64,000 nt of DNA from Kalaharituber pfeilii (Eukaryota > Ascomycota > Pezizomycetes > Pezizales > Pezizaceae): the NCBI GenBank assembly GCA_015179045.1, contig WHUZ01000001.1:1302001-1366000 (forward strand). Direction: 5' to 3'. The stretch's first letter is position 1. Each line of letters opens with the position of its first letter. A model generated the notes under the pieces. The model made no database searches. It worked only from the letters and a program-made list of their open reading frames with translations, and was not told the origin of the DNA. Position numbers and translations under genes: made by a program. This document shows, in pieces, positions 1 to 11,572 of this stretch.

Positions 1-457
1 GCTTCCGTGTCCCGAGTCTGAATTTTCTCTTAAAGACACCGACATTACGTCTCTTTATAACAAGCTTCTTCATAAGCTCCTCATCGGCGTTGCGGTGCAC
101 GACTCCCGAGACTTGAATTTCGCTGGAGTCCTATGGACGTTCATTAGCCTTGAACAAAGCTTCCAATCATCTTTGGAGCTTGGCGACTCAACATACCGAA
201 TCAAAATCGACTCCTATATCTTCTCTGTTGGCACCGGGAAGAGAGGCATGGAGGATAAATGCCTCTGGTGTATCAAAGACGTCAACATCAGGAACAAATT
301 CATCATCGCCTCGAAGTCGATAATTCTGCTGCAGATCCTTTTGAAATGCGTCATGTAGCTCGGCAAGGGTATGGAAACCCCAAACCTCAGAGGCGGATGC
401 ATTCACGCAAGGCATGTTAAAAGAGGGTGTAATAAGATGCGGAAATATGTATATCAA
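1..457 (-). CDS. Small heat shock protein Hsp20 (alpha-crystallin family), 3' end outside the window
   Basis: ATP-independent holdase chaperone that binds unfolding proteins under heat or other stress. Exon 1 runs 457 to 197 and ends at a GTATGT donor; intron 196-131 ends in TAG; exon 2 runs from 130 past the window edge, in phase and without stops. Exon 1 ends with the start of the alpha-crystallin domain ([20 protein letters not shown], then [10 protein letters not shown]). Exon 2 continues it with [10 protein letters not shown] and [14 protein letters not shown], matching the Hsp20 beta strands before the C-terminal IXI region, which is not in the window. The ATG at 457 is the first in frame, and the N-terminus ([13 protein letters not shown]) resembles the hydrophobic N-terminus of fungal Hsp30-class proteins; an internal Met is possible. 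No convincing heat-shock element array was seen upstream. Family assignment is firm; start and end are not. Confidence 0.85.
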
Positions 458-1900
458 TATGGGAGAAAAGTCTAGTGGAGGAAGAAGATGTAAATTTCAA
501 AGAACACTGGGTGATATTGAAGTGGAGTACTTATTCAATTCGGATACTGAAGATGGTATATAGAAAAAAGAATCAAGTTCGACTGAAGGCCATGTTCAGG
601 ATATTTATACCCCGACAGAGAGTAGTAACAAGATATATCGAACCTTCGAGTCTTGCAAAACTGATTGCTAATGATCACTCATTGTGTGTATGTCTCGGTA
701 TATGCCACTAGATGTCTGCACTTTCGAAAACGACTCAAGTACATTTAAGAATATCATAGACAATGATGGACAGGAAAAGAAGGCCCAAGAATCTATATTA
801 TAAACTCTAATGGCCAGAATCCGGTAGTCGGGTTGTCTAAAACACTTCCACAGACTTCCATTTCTAGTAGCTGTCATTGTGTTGCGCCCAGTATTGGTCA
901 CGGCATATTGACAAATATGAGTATTCGTCAACGGTTGCGTGTTCAGTAGCCAGGCGGATCTTAATAATTCCATAGAGCTGACCAGCTGCTTGATATTGGG
1001 CAAGCGCCGTGGCAAATAAGGGAGTAGTGCGTTGAGATTAAGGCATGACGCGTCAACTAACCGTTTCGGCGAAACTATTATTCCGTCACCGTTACCACCA
1101 ATAGCGTGAGAGCTAAGATACGTACAAGAATGTTGTATTTGGAACATTATTTTTCATCAATCTCATGTCATATATATGCGACGACAATAGCAAACGGAGC
1201 TAAAGGGATTGGGAGTACGTTACAATAGGCTTTACTTCTCAACTCAGAAAATTGTATAGACAAAGGTAAAGAAGTATGTCACGGTCAAAAAAGTATCCCC
1301 GAATCAAGAGGATCCAATTGTGGGGTCAAAAGCCTGAAGGTTTTAAATGGGGAATAATAATGGATGCAAATTAGTCTCGTAACCAGATGCAAATCATATT
1401 AGCACCTTATTTTGAAAATCTCCTTTTCATCTTGGTCTGCTGACTGATCTCTACCTAGCAAGAGAGAGCAAGAACAAAAGAAGAGAAGAAATCCAACACG
1501 CCGGACATCATAGTCATGTGATTACCATATAAGTCTCCACTGACACCATAGTCTCCACCAACATATTTGAGTGTTTAAGTCTTTAGAAGACTTCTGCTAT
1601 GGCGGGATGCGGGAAGATGAATATTGGTGCATACAGGATAGTTCTTTACCAATTCTCCCAGATGTAGCCCATCCGCATCATACAATTCTACACACGCATT
1701 CTAGAATGGTCCACCTGCTGTCTCCCCATGAACCAATTAGACAGCCAGAACAAGTTCTTCAGATTTCAAGGCATAAAGTAAGGAAAAAAAAAAAAAAAAG
1801 GAAAAAAGCATGAACTTGATCTAATCCCGCTCTATGTTCCCCCACTCCCCAATTCAACTCCTATCATCACTCAACGACGCATCAACCCTCCAAATACATA
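458..1900. other. Intergenic, no recognisable gene
   Basis: Only short ORFs without family resemblance occur here. The longest (minus strand, 668-1147) has no recognisable motif or splice-supported extension. A purine/A-rich run lies near 1780-1806. Confidence 0.5.
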
Positions 1901-2408
1901 TTAAGTCCTCACGATCCTTTCGCCGATGCCCTTGCCATACCCACTACCGCTCTTAAAGTCCGCATCGCACTCGGCGTAGCCCCTGCCGGCGCCGAAGCCT
2001 AGGCCGACCCATGCGGGCCAGGCACGGCGTCTAAAAAGGAGGACGGAAAAGACAATGCCGAAGCCGGCGCCGAGGGTGGATTTGATGAGGAGATTGGAGA
2101 GGCAGCGGTCCCACTATGGGAGGGGGTTCAGAATGATGTCAGCTAAGTAATAGAGTAAAGAAGCATTTGGGTTGGAGGGCCTATATCGCAACAGAAGATT
2201 GGCGATATAGGTTAGATTAGATGGTCAGAATTATTGGGATGCGCTGATGCTTCATTCATGGTTCATGGTACCGGTAATGTATAAAGTTGCTAAGAATAAA
2301 GAAAGCACGCCTTACCTTCTCTCCTAACAGCGCCTCGGACGGGGGGGGCGACGTCCGGACCAAAGCAGACGAGGAGGACGACGGTGTGCTAGTTCCAGTC
2401 GATGACAT
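1901..2408 (-). CDS. MIC10: MICOS complex subunit Mic10
   Basis: Small inner mitochondrial membrane protein that oligomerises to bend the membrane at crista junctions. Two exons: 2408-2316 (31 codons, ends GAGAAG before GTAAGG) and 2113-1901 (starts TGG after TAG), joined in phase 0 across a 202-nt intron, giving 101 aa. The N-terminus is Ser/Thr/Pro rich. The join creates LLGEK-WDRCLSNLLIKSTL, the conserved Mic10 lead-in. Two short hydrophobic hairpin segments follow: about residues 45-58, with glycines in LGAGFGIVFSVLLF, then positive RRR (59-61), then 62-76 with the GLGFGAGRGY glycine motif, then AECDADF. Length and the paired glycine-rich transmembrane segments match the family. Neither exon is long enough to stand out as an ORF, so an automatic annotation could miss it. 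Confidence 0.93.
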
Positions 2409-3680
2409 TCTAGGGGTATTGTTATGTCCTCAGCCGAGTGAGCGAGAGAATGAGGGTGGGTATGTGGCTATAAATGTCGTAACAATGTGTGGGGGGGATA
2501 TCGGCCGGCTACGCGATGTCTACACCTTCCTGAAGTCCGATGTCAGTTATTCATTTGTTGAGTACGGACCAACATCGATGCAATTGACAACAGCTAGCCC
2601 CTCTTCCTCTTTCCTTCCCTCCACCAAACATTTCCGAGTCCCCAACCTCGCCCACCCTCCCTCCTTTCCCTCGCACCCACCTATCCAATTAATTGGGGCA
2701 GCCTTGAATCCTTTTCTTCGTTCTGTTTCTGCCCTGTCAATCGCCGTCCAAATTCTCAAGTGGAAATGAAGTTGTGAGCTCAATCTCAAAGAGACCGTAC
2801 GCACCTGTCCAGTGTAGAGTTTCCGGGTATTGCACAAATCCGTCATGTCGCTGAGCACTTTTTCCCTGCCTTTATTTTTTTCTTTCTCGGCAAGTTCGGG
2901 TTCTGGGATGTGGTATTCAATTGTGTTAGGTAGGGCTCAGAACAACTTACTGTAACAGTCATGTGATAATGATTGTCATGTGACATACTGCGTATGTACG
3001 AAAAAAAGGTTGACACAAATTTAATGAATTTGACTGAAAAATATGCTCTTGGCTTGAGAGATGACGCCCGTTTAACAAGTTCGGTCGGAGGTCGTGCCAA
3101 CCAGATTAGCTTAACAATAATGCGGGACGAGGTTACAATGATGTAAAGTTCTGGCAGATGGAAAGCTACAGCGATCGAATCTTGGCCTGCAATACCTAGT
3201 CTGGGGATGTTTGCTTTTAATATTACTTGATACCATCGAGACTGATACTACTGGCCACTGGGCGATAATCCGATCCCATACAAAATGTTTCTGACCCCCG
3301 CAAGCTGCATCCAGAGCATGCTCATGTCATCAAGCCTAAGTTGTTGCGTTCAGATTTAGTACTGTTCATTGCTGAAGAATGGTGGTAAGAATGCTTATAA
3401 ATTAGTGAGCAACGAGATTAGATTAAATACGACCAGACTAAAATACGGGCTGCGTGGGAGTAGGGGTCATAAGGAAGTTTTCTGGAAGTTTCTACCCCAC
3501 ACAACCATACCCACAAATGCCGGGAAAATCATGGCAGTACTTGGCAGTATTGATGAGAATAGAGAGTGGTGGATGAAGGACTGTTCAGCATTGGTGGATT
3601 GTGTGGTTGTCTCATTAATTCATGGAGGTATTATGGAGACATAGGTGACCGATAGGTGAGATGAGAGCGGAAGACTCTAC
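2409..3680. other. Intergenic, no recognisable gene
   Basis: Contains the presumed MIC10 upstream region, with C/T-rich tracts on the plus strand around 2590-2690, and unremarkable single-copy-looking DNA. The short ORFs at 2547-2858, 2843-3100 and 3369-3644 show no family resemblance. Confidence 0.45.
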
Positions 3681-3689
3681 CTTTGTTTA

Positions 3690-6290
3690 ATGTGAATTTT
3701 TTTTTTTTTTTTTCTTTTTTTTTTTTTCTTTCTCTATTCTTAGCTTTGATGAACTAACTTTATTGTTGAGAAAAGAGATTCTATTATTTTAATATGTGAG
3801 CGCAGCGAACGTGTAGCGCAGCGATATTCTCGTGCCCTGAATTCCAAGCCTTAAAGCAAGTATGCTATGCTACCAATTTCTAAATTGCTTATGTATGACT
3901 TATGTAATGAAGATGCTGCTAAAATATTTTTTAGTCTAAAATCAAGTTACCTATAAAATTCACTTTGACTATTGTTAAGAGTTTGGAAGTTAAAAATATA
4001 ATTTATAAGAAATTCAACAGAAGTAATATTATAATTGGATGAAAAGATTTTAATATTAATATATATCAATATTAGAATGTATATTGAAATAGAAATATTT
4101 TGACGCTATAATAATGCTGCTAAAATAGCCTATATAGTAACCAGACTACCTATATAGGTAACTTAAAAGTGTTAAGACAGGTTTAGTCAGTCTGGACTAG
4201 GTTTAGTGTGAGAAATAAGAGTTCAGTTGTAACGGCCTAGAGAGTTGCCGTCCGCCAGGTCAAAAAAGAGCGATGCTCGCTAGTCCTCTGCGTAGCTCAT
4301 ATATGATAGCACTCATATGCGACTGCGACGCCGTTCCGGCTGTCGCATATCGCCTGCGTCGCATATGCGCATTTCGTATGCGCGTGTGCATGGCTCCCGC
4401 CCTACGGTTGGGTGAACCTGTAACTTTCAGGGTAAAAGTTTCCGAAAAGTGTTATGAGTATAATATAAGATAGATAGGTTAATATATATATGGAGTAATA
4501 CCTATATTAGTAGAGCAATATGTAAGTATGAGAACATGTAAGTGAAATAATATATCAGTAGAGTAATATTTGAGTGATGAGATCTTTTCAAGTAAATATA
4601 TAAGAATAATACCTATATAGAGCTGAAATCTTTTCAAATAATTATATGCTATGTACAAACTATAGTAAACCGGCCATGCTTGTAAGAATAATACATTTAA
4701 GTACTGAGATCTTCCCAAGTAAACTTATACTGTTAAATACTATGACAAACTAGACACACTTGTGAGCATATTACATGCCATACATGAATTAATATAGTGC
4801 AGAGATGCTTATATTCATATTAGGCTGATATAGGTAATGTCAAGTGCATACCAGTTCATGTACTTGTATATCTAATGAGTACATAGAATTTGTGAGCAAA
4901 CCGCAATTTTTTGCAACAAAAGTAAAGCCTGGAATTAAACCCTTCAGTGGCTCTACGTTGTCGCGGCTGGCATCCACTCTATCGCCGTCGAAACCGCAGC
5001 CTCTGAAGAGCAGCCACCTCTGAACTGCAGCCACCGCCGAATTGCAGCTCCCCCGCCGAATTGAAGCGCCCGCTGAATTGTAGCTCCCCCGCCGAGTTGC
5101 AGCCCCCGCCGAATTGAAGCCCCCGCCGTAGACCTTGCAAGATATCTGGTATAATGGGAAACACACTAATGTGAACTGACCTGCGTTTAGTGTAACGGTT
5201 AGCCTCTTTGTTAGCTTAGCGACATACTGAGTGCAGAATTGAGGGCCTGAGGTCAATTCCTTTGGGAGCTGAATGATGGAAGAGGGTTGTCCGGCACCTA
5301 ACCGGTGGTCTGTAATTCCCCGGTTTCGCAAACATATCCGGTAGGCTTCTAGCTGAGGATCTCTGTTGCGAAACCAGCGTAAGTTGTTTTAATTTTCACA
5401 TATGACTTTTTGCCCATGCAATGTAGAGCAGAGGTAGTGCCAAAAGGGGGTTGGTGGTGTTGTAGGGAGTGGGCATTGCTGTAGGAGCGAGTGCTGTGGA
5501 GAGTGAGATAGGAGCAAGGTGAGAGCACACGCAGGGTGGGAGCAGGTGGTAGCAAATGGAAGAAAAAACAAAGACAGCACGCAAGTGGCACTCCAGGTGT
5601 TGTAGCACACCCCCGCTTGGATTGTATATCATGCCTATGCTAAGCTACATAATATTGATGCGCCACGTATTGAAGCATTTGTTGTATCATATACATTAAT
5701 GAGAAATGTATTTTAAAGACAACATATTTTTCTCAGAAAATTTCAACTGAAAGACATCTGTTCTACCTAAACTGTTATATAAATAAGATATATAGAATCA
5801 AAAATGATTCCTGAAAATAAGATATGCTACATTATATATATATACTAAAATACATCTTTTATATTTCAGATAGTATATACTACTTGATATATTTTTATTA
5901 TTTGTATTTAAATACTTTTGCTACTCTAATATCTTGTAGATTAAAGGTTGTTTATACAAATAATTCATATTCTTCAGAAATACTATAACTTAAAAAGTTA
6001 ATAGAATTAGTATTATATCTTTATGAATATATTATACAATAAGAGATATTATATTTACAGCCATATTATATAAGGCGAATCTATAGATTATATATATATT
6101 TGTATAATCAAGTAATCTGTAAGATATTATGCTACAAGTAGTATAATATATTGATTATATCTTCAGATATGCTTACTAAATCATGCATATATAAGACTGA
6201 CATATGTAAAATCTGATTTTTACTACCCTGTGATGCGTGATGTAAGAGAAATAGTGAGTATAGTTTTACAAAAATACATACAAACTCTAC
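3690..6290. other. AT-rich gene-free block with T-run and small repeats
   Basis: Begins with an interrupted T-run (about 3698-3730) and is dominated by long A/T stretches with many TATA-like words, broken by two GC-richer islands (about 4260-4420 and 4900-5340). No coding signal was found. The composition contrasts sharply with the next 2.4 kb (6290-8750), which is GC-richer. Such blocks in fungi are often decayed transposons, with or without RIP mutation, but no intact element is visible. Confidence 0.5.
5020..5130. repeat. Imperfect minisatellite, unit about 17-19 bp
   Basis: Roughly six degenerate copies of GCCGAATTGCAGCTCCCCC-like units (variants GCCGAATTGAAGC, GCTGAATTGTAGC, GCCGAGTTGCAGC). 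It is GC-rich within an AT-rich block. Minus-strand ORFs across it only translate the repeat. Confidence 0.7.
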
Positions 6291-8752
6291 CCGCAAGTCG
6301 GGTAGCGACCCGCTGTCAGGCGGCTGGTCTTTTGGGATTTCGGGTGGCTTTAGTTCCAGCCTATGATAACAGACTGGTTGCACTCTAGGCAATACAGTAG
6401 TCTCGTGGAGACTGGCGCGGTTGGACATTATCCCCATTGCACATGTACCCAGGGCAACTTCAGCTTTTGAGCCTTGGCCAACTCCAACATTGCCTTTTGC
6501 CTGCAACAACATGTGTTCCTAGCCTGGAATACCTATGGGGCCTTTCCGCAAACACGACAAACGGACTTTCACACTACCAACCGCATATGATAGTGGAATA
6601 GAAGCTAGTCTGATAATAGAGGCTAATTATATGCTGAAAGGTGCCTTATCCTTTTAGAGCGTGAAAGTCTCTCACCTGCATGAGCAGCACCCTGGCTCCC
6701 ATCGGTAGGTACTTACCTCAACTCCTCACTTTAGCCTACTACATAGAATACTCTACAGGCGAGCGGTGAATCAACCTTGGCTTCATGTTCTACATGAATG
6801 TAACACAATTCTTTTCTGCAGGAAACCCTTGTATATGTTCATGGAGATTGAGACCTCAATAAAGCCGAGACAGCTGAACCTGTACATACAGTGGTTTCTT
6901 GAAGATCTGGCAAGCTACCCAGTAGCACACCGAGAGGCTAGATCTACATAAACTTATCTACCCCTACAGTAGTACTCGGTGCAAGTGAGTTCAATGAATG
7001 AGGTCCCTAGCTTGGAACTCCATACCTCCATGTTTCGTACTCTACCGTGTAGTGGACACGAAGAGTCTAGGGCAATGCGGTCTATGTAACGGTAATTCTA
7101 GGCTTGTGACTGCAAGGCTCCAGAAGGCAGCAAGCAAAGGCCAATAGGGACAGGATACCGGCAGGACGTTTTTTCTGCAAGCCTTCTGCATCTTACCAGT
7201 ATTCTGGTTGGCAATAGGTACTAGAGGAACCCAATCTAATCCGAGCCACGCATCCCTGGACTGTGCTGGCCGGGCCAGGCGCACTCCCAAATACTGTACT
7301 TACCGATGCTCAGCATGGCTCGTCAGGTTGTAGGCGTAGACAAGGTTGTATTCCGCCAGCCTCTTCTGCTGCAGCTGCCGTCCGTGTCTGGCTCTGCCTT
7401 CTGGGCCGGTCGCGACACGCCAGGATTGGCCGAGTGTGGGGGGCACTTGCCTCCTGGCATTGGCGGCGCTGGCGTGAGGGTGCATGCGCCCTACCGCAGA
7501 GGGGCTGCGGGCGTCAGGATGCTGGTGGGACCAAGGCTCTGGTCATGCCGCATGCCGGGGGAAAAAGCAAAAAAAGAGCTGCGGCGGTTTCCTGATACTG
7601 TCGAAATTGACGCTTTTTAACTCAGGTGCATCCACGGGCATGAGCTAGCAGTCAGTCCATCACAGCAATCCATCAAGTCACTCACAGCCAGACCCGCCAC
7701 TTGCGAGATCTCGGTCTGCCGGCGGTAAATCACTCGCAAAGCCATAGCGTCATCACGGTGAGTGCTCAGAGTTGCGGCCATCTCGCAATACATCCACAGC
7801 TTGCACAATGCCAGTGTACCAAGTGATACGTATACTTACTCTACGCAGGTCGTATGCTGTCACTGCCGCCGTTGACAGAGGTATCCCGAGTACTGTAGCT
7901 ATACTTATAGCTACACCGCACGTTTGCGATACCCTTCTGAAAGCCCAGTGCACCGAATTGGCACCTGCTCTTGTACCTATACCCGCGCTGTCATCCACCG
8001 CTGCGCTGCAAACTGCCATTTCGCAGGCTTGGTCGGATCGTTGGGATTGACAGGGACCCTAGGCAAGTCCCAATTTCTCCGGCCCGGATCAGCACCGCTT
8101 GCAGTTGAGGCGCTACGCCCCTACGAGTGCGCCGCAGATAGACAGAGTGTAAGCCCGAAGTACAGTACTTACTTGACATAAAGGGACTGTTCTTGCTGGG
8201 TCTCGGCGGCGACCTCAAAGCGTATCATAGTTAAGCCAGCACCGCTGGCCCACGTGCTGAGAGAGCCAGGCGGCAGGCGCAAGGGGCACCAGTGGTGCTT
8301 GCTTATCCGACCTGAGGTGGTGGAAAAAAAAATCGTGCCATCCCATTTGCTGCCCTATAGGCTGCTAAGTTACGGTCTCTTTCCGCCGAACAAAGCGACG
8401 CTGCTGTTCCTCCGTCCATCCATTTCAGCCCTCCACCCCCGAACTGCCTATGATATCCGCTGTCCTCGGGAGCAAACGAGATCGCAAGAAACTAGCTCAT
8501 AGGGCTGGCGCTGCTACGTGCCTGCTCCTGTGATCGCTACTGATTCAACCTGCCCAGCTCCCCCGCTAACCCCACTACCCACATACTCGCTCGCACCCCA
8601 CCCCCCTCCTGGGCCCTCAGAGATACCCTCGATCCTCCTCGCCGTTTCACTTGCCACACGGCAAACGCACAAGGCTCCAGTTTGCCGCTGTAACCTAGTC
8701 TACTTTGGTGTCACACTCGGCAGCCACAAGGCCCAATTGAAATTCTGGGACG
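6291..8752. other. Intergenic, GC-richer, no recognisable gene
   Basis: Compositionally different from the AT-rich block to its left. Several overlapping ORFs on both strands (7042-8218) lack family resemblance and look like chance openings in GC-rich DNA. The last 250 bases before 8753 are C/T rich, as expected for the promoter and leader of the copper-fist gene. Confidence 0.4.
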
Positions 8753-11160
8753 ATGCCGATTATCAATGGGGTGAAGTATGCGTGGTATGTAACGTCTTTC
8801 ATCTCCCATTTTCAAGTGTGCCAATGGACTGACCCCCGCATACAGTGAGCCGTGCATGCGTGGACATAGATCCTCAAAATGTATGCATGAGGACAGGTTA
8901 CTAGTCAGAGTGAGGAAGCCAGGAAGACCTCTAAGTACGTCCGCTCCCAGCATGGCTTCTGTTTACTACTTCCGCGAGTAACTTTCCAGAATTACTGAGT
9001 GTTGCAAACAGGCTCTTGCCCACATTTACCACCGGGCCCAGGCGGCACTCCGACGTTTGTTAATGCGGACGGGATGAGATTGGACGAATCCTCATCGACA
9101 TATGGGAATGTCACAGGCAAGCCTTGTGGATGCGAGGTTACGAGTCTAGCAATTCCCAAAAGTATGTATTTTGATGACGAAATTTGAGTTATCCCAGATT
9201 TTTGCCAAACTATTTTTATTGAGGCTAACTAGAGGTTTTACGTAGTCTCCTCCTGTGCTTGCTCGTTCTCAAAACGTGTGCCGCCGCGGCCCACGTCAAC
9301 TTTACCACCTGCTCCAACTCAAACATCATTGAATCTCAATACCCAACTTCCAGACCCTGTGCCGAGCCCCCCATTGTCTCCAATTTCACCCGCACCGTTT
9401 TATTCAACCGTAACTGTGGACTCTGGAAGTAATCGAATATCGAAAAATGCAAAAAAAAGAAAAAGCATTTCTCTCAATGGCGAAGCAATGCTAGAGCTGG
9501 TAAATAGGCAAAGTATCGAGAATGGAATCAACTTATCGGAAGTATCCGATGGAGGGCTTTACCAAAACCTTCATAGGAGCAACCTTCCAATAAGCAATGG
9601 ACAAACGACCAATTATGCTCATAACGCAGGAGGTACTGAGCCCCATGAACATATACCCATTCAACTAAATGGCCCTGCCAACATTCTTGATATACAAAAT
9701 TCCTCCCTTGATAAAGAGGGCAAGGAAGATATGTGGGGGAATATCAACTGGCAGCAGGAGACAAATATCTTAATACCCAGCAATAGCCAGCATGTTCAAA
9801 TGCAAGTGCATGATGGCGTAGTCTCTCATCTTTCGCAACCAATGTCTCTTCAGCAGCCGAAAAGCTGCTGCAACAGTTGTGGAAGCAGATCAAATACAAT
9901 TGCGCCTTTTCAATTGGCTATGCCGTTCCATTTTACTCAAACACCACCTAGGTGGTATGCAAATAACATACAGCAAATGCAACCTATTGCGACGACAATC
10001 TACACCTACCCGAATGGTTATACCACTATCAATAATCCTCTTACCCCACAAGAACTTGCCATGCTCCAAGCTGTTGGACCTTGGATGTCACCTGCTGCGG
10101 CTGCCGCATGGTCCGGACTTGGTTTTAATGGTGCTGCCAACACAGAAGAGCATGCTTGCTTTTGTGGGCCTACTTGTGAGTGCCTAGGATGTGCTGTACA
10201 TCCTTTCAACTCCAGCACAGTAAATTTCGTGAGAGACATGAGAAATATGATGTGCACGGGCGGCACCGCGAACATAAAGGCACCTAGAGTCTCACAGAAT
10301 CAAATAGGGGCAATTAATGGCTCTACTACAAAAGTAAATGGTTGTTGTGGAGGAAGAGGCCCACAGGGAAGTTCTGTAAATTTGTCCACATCTGATTCCT
10401 TCAACAACCAAGATCAGGCCTCTATTCTAGACTTTACAGCACTACCCAATCAACAGGGCTTCCAGCAGTCATTGTCACCTCAGTCCTTACAGCCAGTTCA
10501 AAACTTAGGATCCCCACATATCCATTCTACCCCAGCATCCGGCTCTCCAATGCCTCAGCATAATCCTCCACCTGTGGCGAATCACACATTATCGCCCCCC
10601 GTTCGTCCACATCATTGTCAAACTTTCTTCCCGCCTAACATCTCTTCTCCTGCATATACATCTACCTCTTCCCCTGATCCAGCGAATAATGAGGATGATA
10701 CGGAAACTGAACAACATACTGTCTCACCCTCAGCATACTTTCACATTGACTACCCCTTTGGCCTATGCTCAGAAAGTGAGTGTGGATGTTTGTGTGGAGA
10801 TGATTGCAAATGCATTGGTTGTATAATCCACAGTAACACTACCGACACTCGCCCTAATCTGGGCCTTACTTTTACCGGTATTGCAGGAACCGAGGAGGTG
10901 CCACAACAGAAAAATGTCAATGCGGAAAGAAGGACTAGTTGGGAGGATACTGTGAAGGTAACCTCCCTAAACAAACAGAAAACCAGGGGCCAAACCTAGG
11001 GACCGGGCAGATTCCTAGTCACTTGAGGAAGTCGAATGGTACAGGAACAAAACAAAGCGATGAACAAGCAGGTTCAGCACATTTATCGCAACAAGAGCTG
11101 CTTCACCACTTACCTCCTCCGGAACTGGTGGATGGACAACCTGTATATGCCTGGGGCTAA
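8753..11160 (+). CDS. Copper-fist transcription factor (Mac1/Cuf1/GRISEA type)
   Basis: Copper-sensing activator of copper/iron uptake genes. Five exons: 8753-8784, 8846-8934, 9012-9161, 9246-10957 and 11011-11160, giving 710 aa. The spliced N-terminus is a complete copper fist: MPIINGVKYACEPCMRGHR, then SSKCMH, with the four metal ligands C11, C14, C23 and H25, followed by the minor-groove segment RKPGRP (34-39). A long Ser/Pro/Asn/Gln-rich region follows. Two CxCx3CxCx2Cx2H motifs, typical of the copper-responsive C-terminal region of Mac1/Cuf1, lie at about residues 395-409 (CFCGPTCECLGCAVH) and 605-619 (CLCGDDCKCIGCIIH). Copper binding there is known to shut off activity in Mac1-type factors. 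The last intron (10958-11010, 53 nt) is inferred; without it the protein stops at 10999 after ...NKQKTRGQT. With it, the C-terminus is PPPELVDGQPVYAWG. The first four exons are firm. Confidence 0.93.
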
Positions 11161-11499
11161 GCTGCCTCGCCTTACAAATAATGATAAGGAGACAACAGTC
11201 TATGTCAAGCGGTAACGAGGAGTTTTGGCGTATTTGTTACAAACTCATACCCATTGAGATGGCCTTCCTTTGTCTATTCTCTCTTATTCTATGCACATTT
11301 AGTAATGTTCCTCCCTCCGGGTTGGGTACTAAGGCCAGGGTTTGCATTTGATACACCATGTTGCACAGTTTGAGGATGGTATATTTTATTTTTATTTTTA
11401 TTTTTATTTTTGATATCCTTGATAGTTTCTTATTTCTGGAGTTTGTCTTTGCATTTACGATACTCACTCCCTTCATACCACAAAAACATCTCTCATTCG

Positions 11500-11572
11500 T
11501 TTTTTTTTTTATATAATATCATTATTCGCCTGCCGCCCTTGGCGCTATGGCGATTTAGTTACATAGAAGATA
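11500..11572 (-). mobile_element. Retroposon-like A-tailed sequence, diverged copy (minus orientation)
   Basis: Read on the minus strand it has a core ATCGCCATAGCGCCAAGG, a short hairpin (GCGCC/GGCGG), then GCGAATAATGATATTA and an A-run (T-run 11500-11510 on plus). The same order recurs near 57545-57607, 58741-58809 and 60918-60997. No clear target-site duplication was seen here. Confidence 0.5.

Noticed and set aside
668..1147. 159-aa minus-strand ORF
   Set aside because: No motif, no splice-supported extension, composition like the surrounding intergenic DNA.
4840..5331. 163-aa minus-strand ORF with repeated Asn-Ser-Ala-Gly modules
   Set aside because: The repeats are just the translated minisatellite at 5020-5130; the rest has no coding character.
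7042..8218. Cluster of overlapping ORFs on both strands in GC-rich DNA
   Set aside because: None resembles a known family, and openings in several frames at once are expected from the composition.
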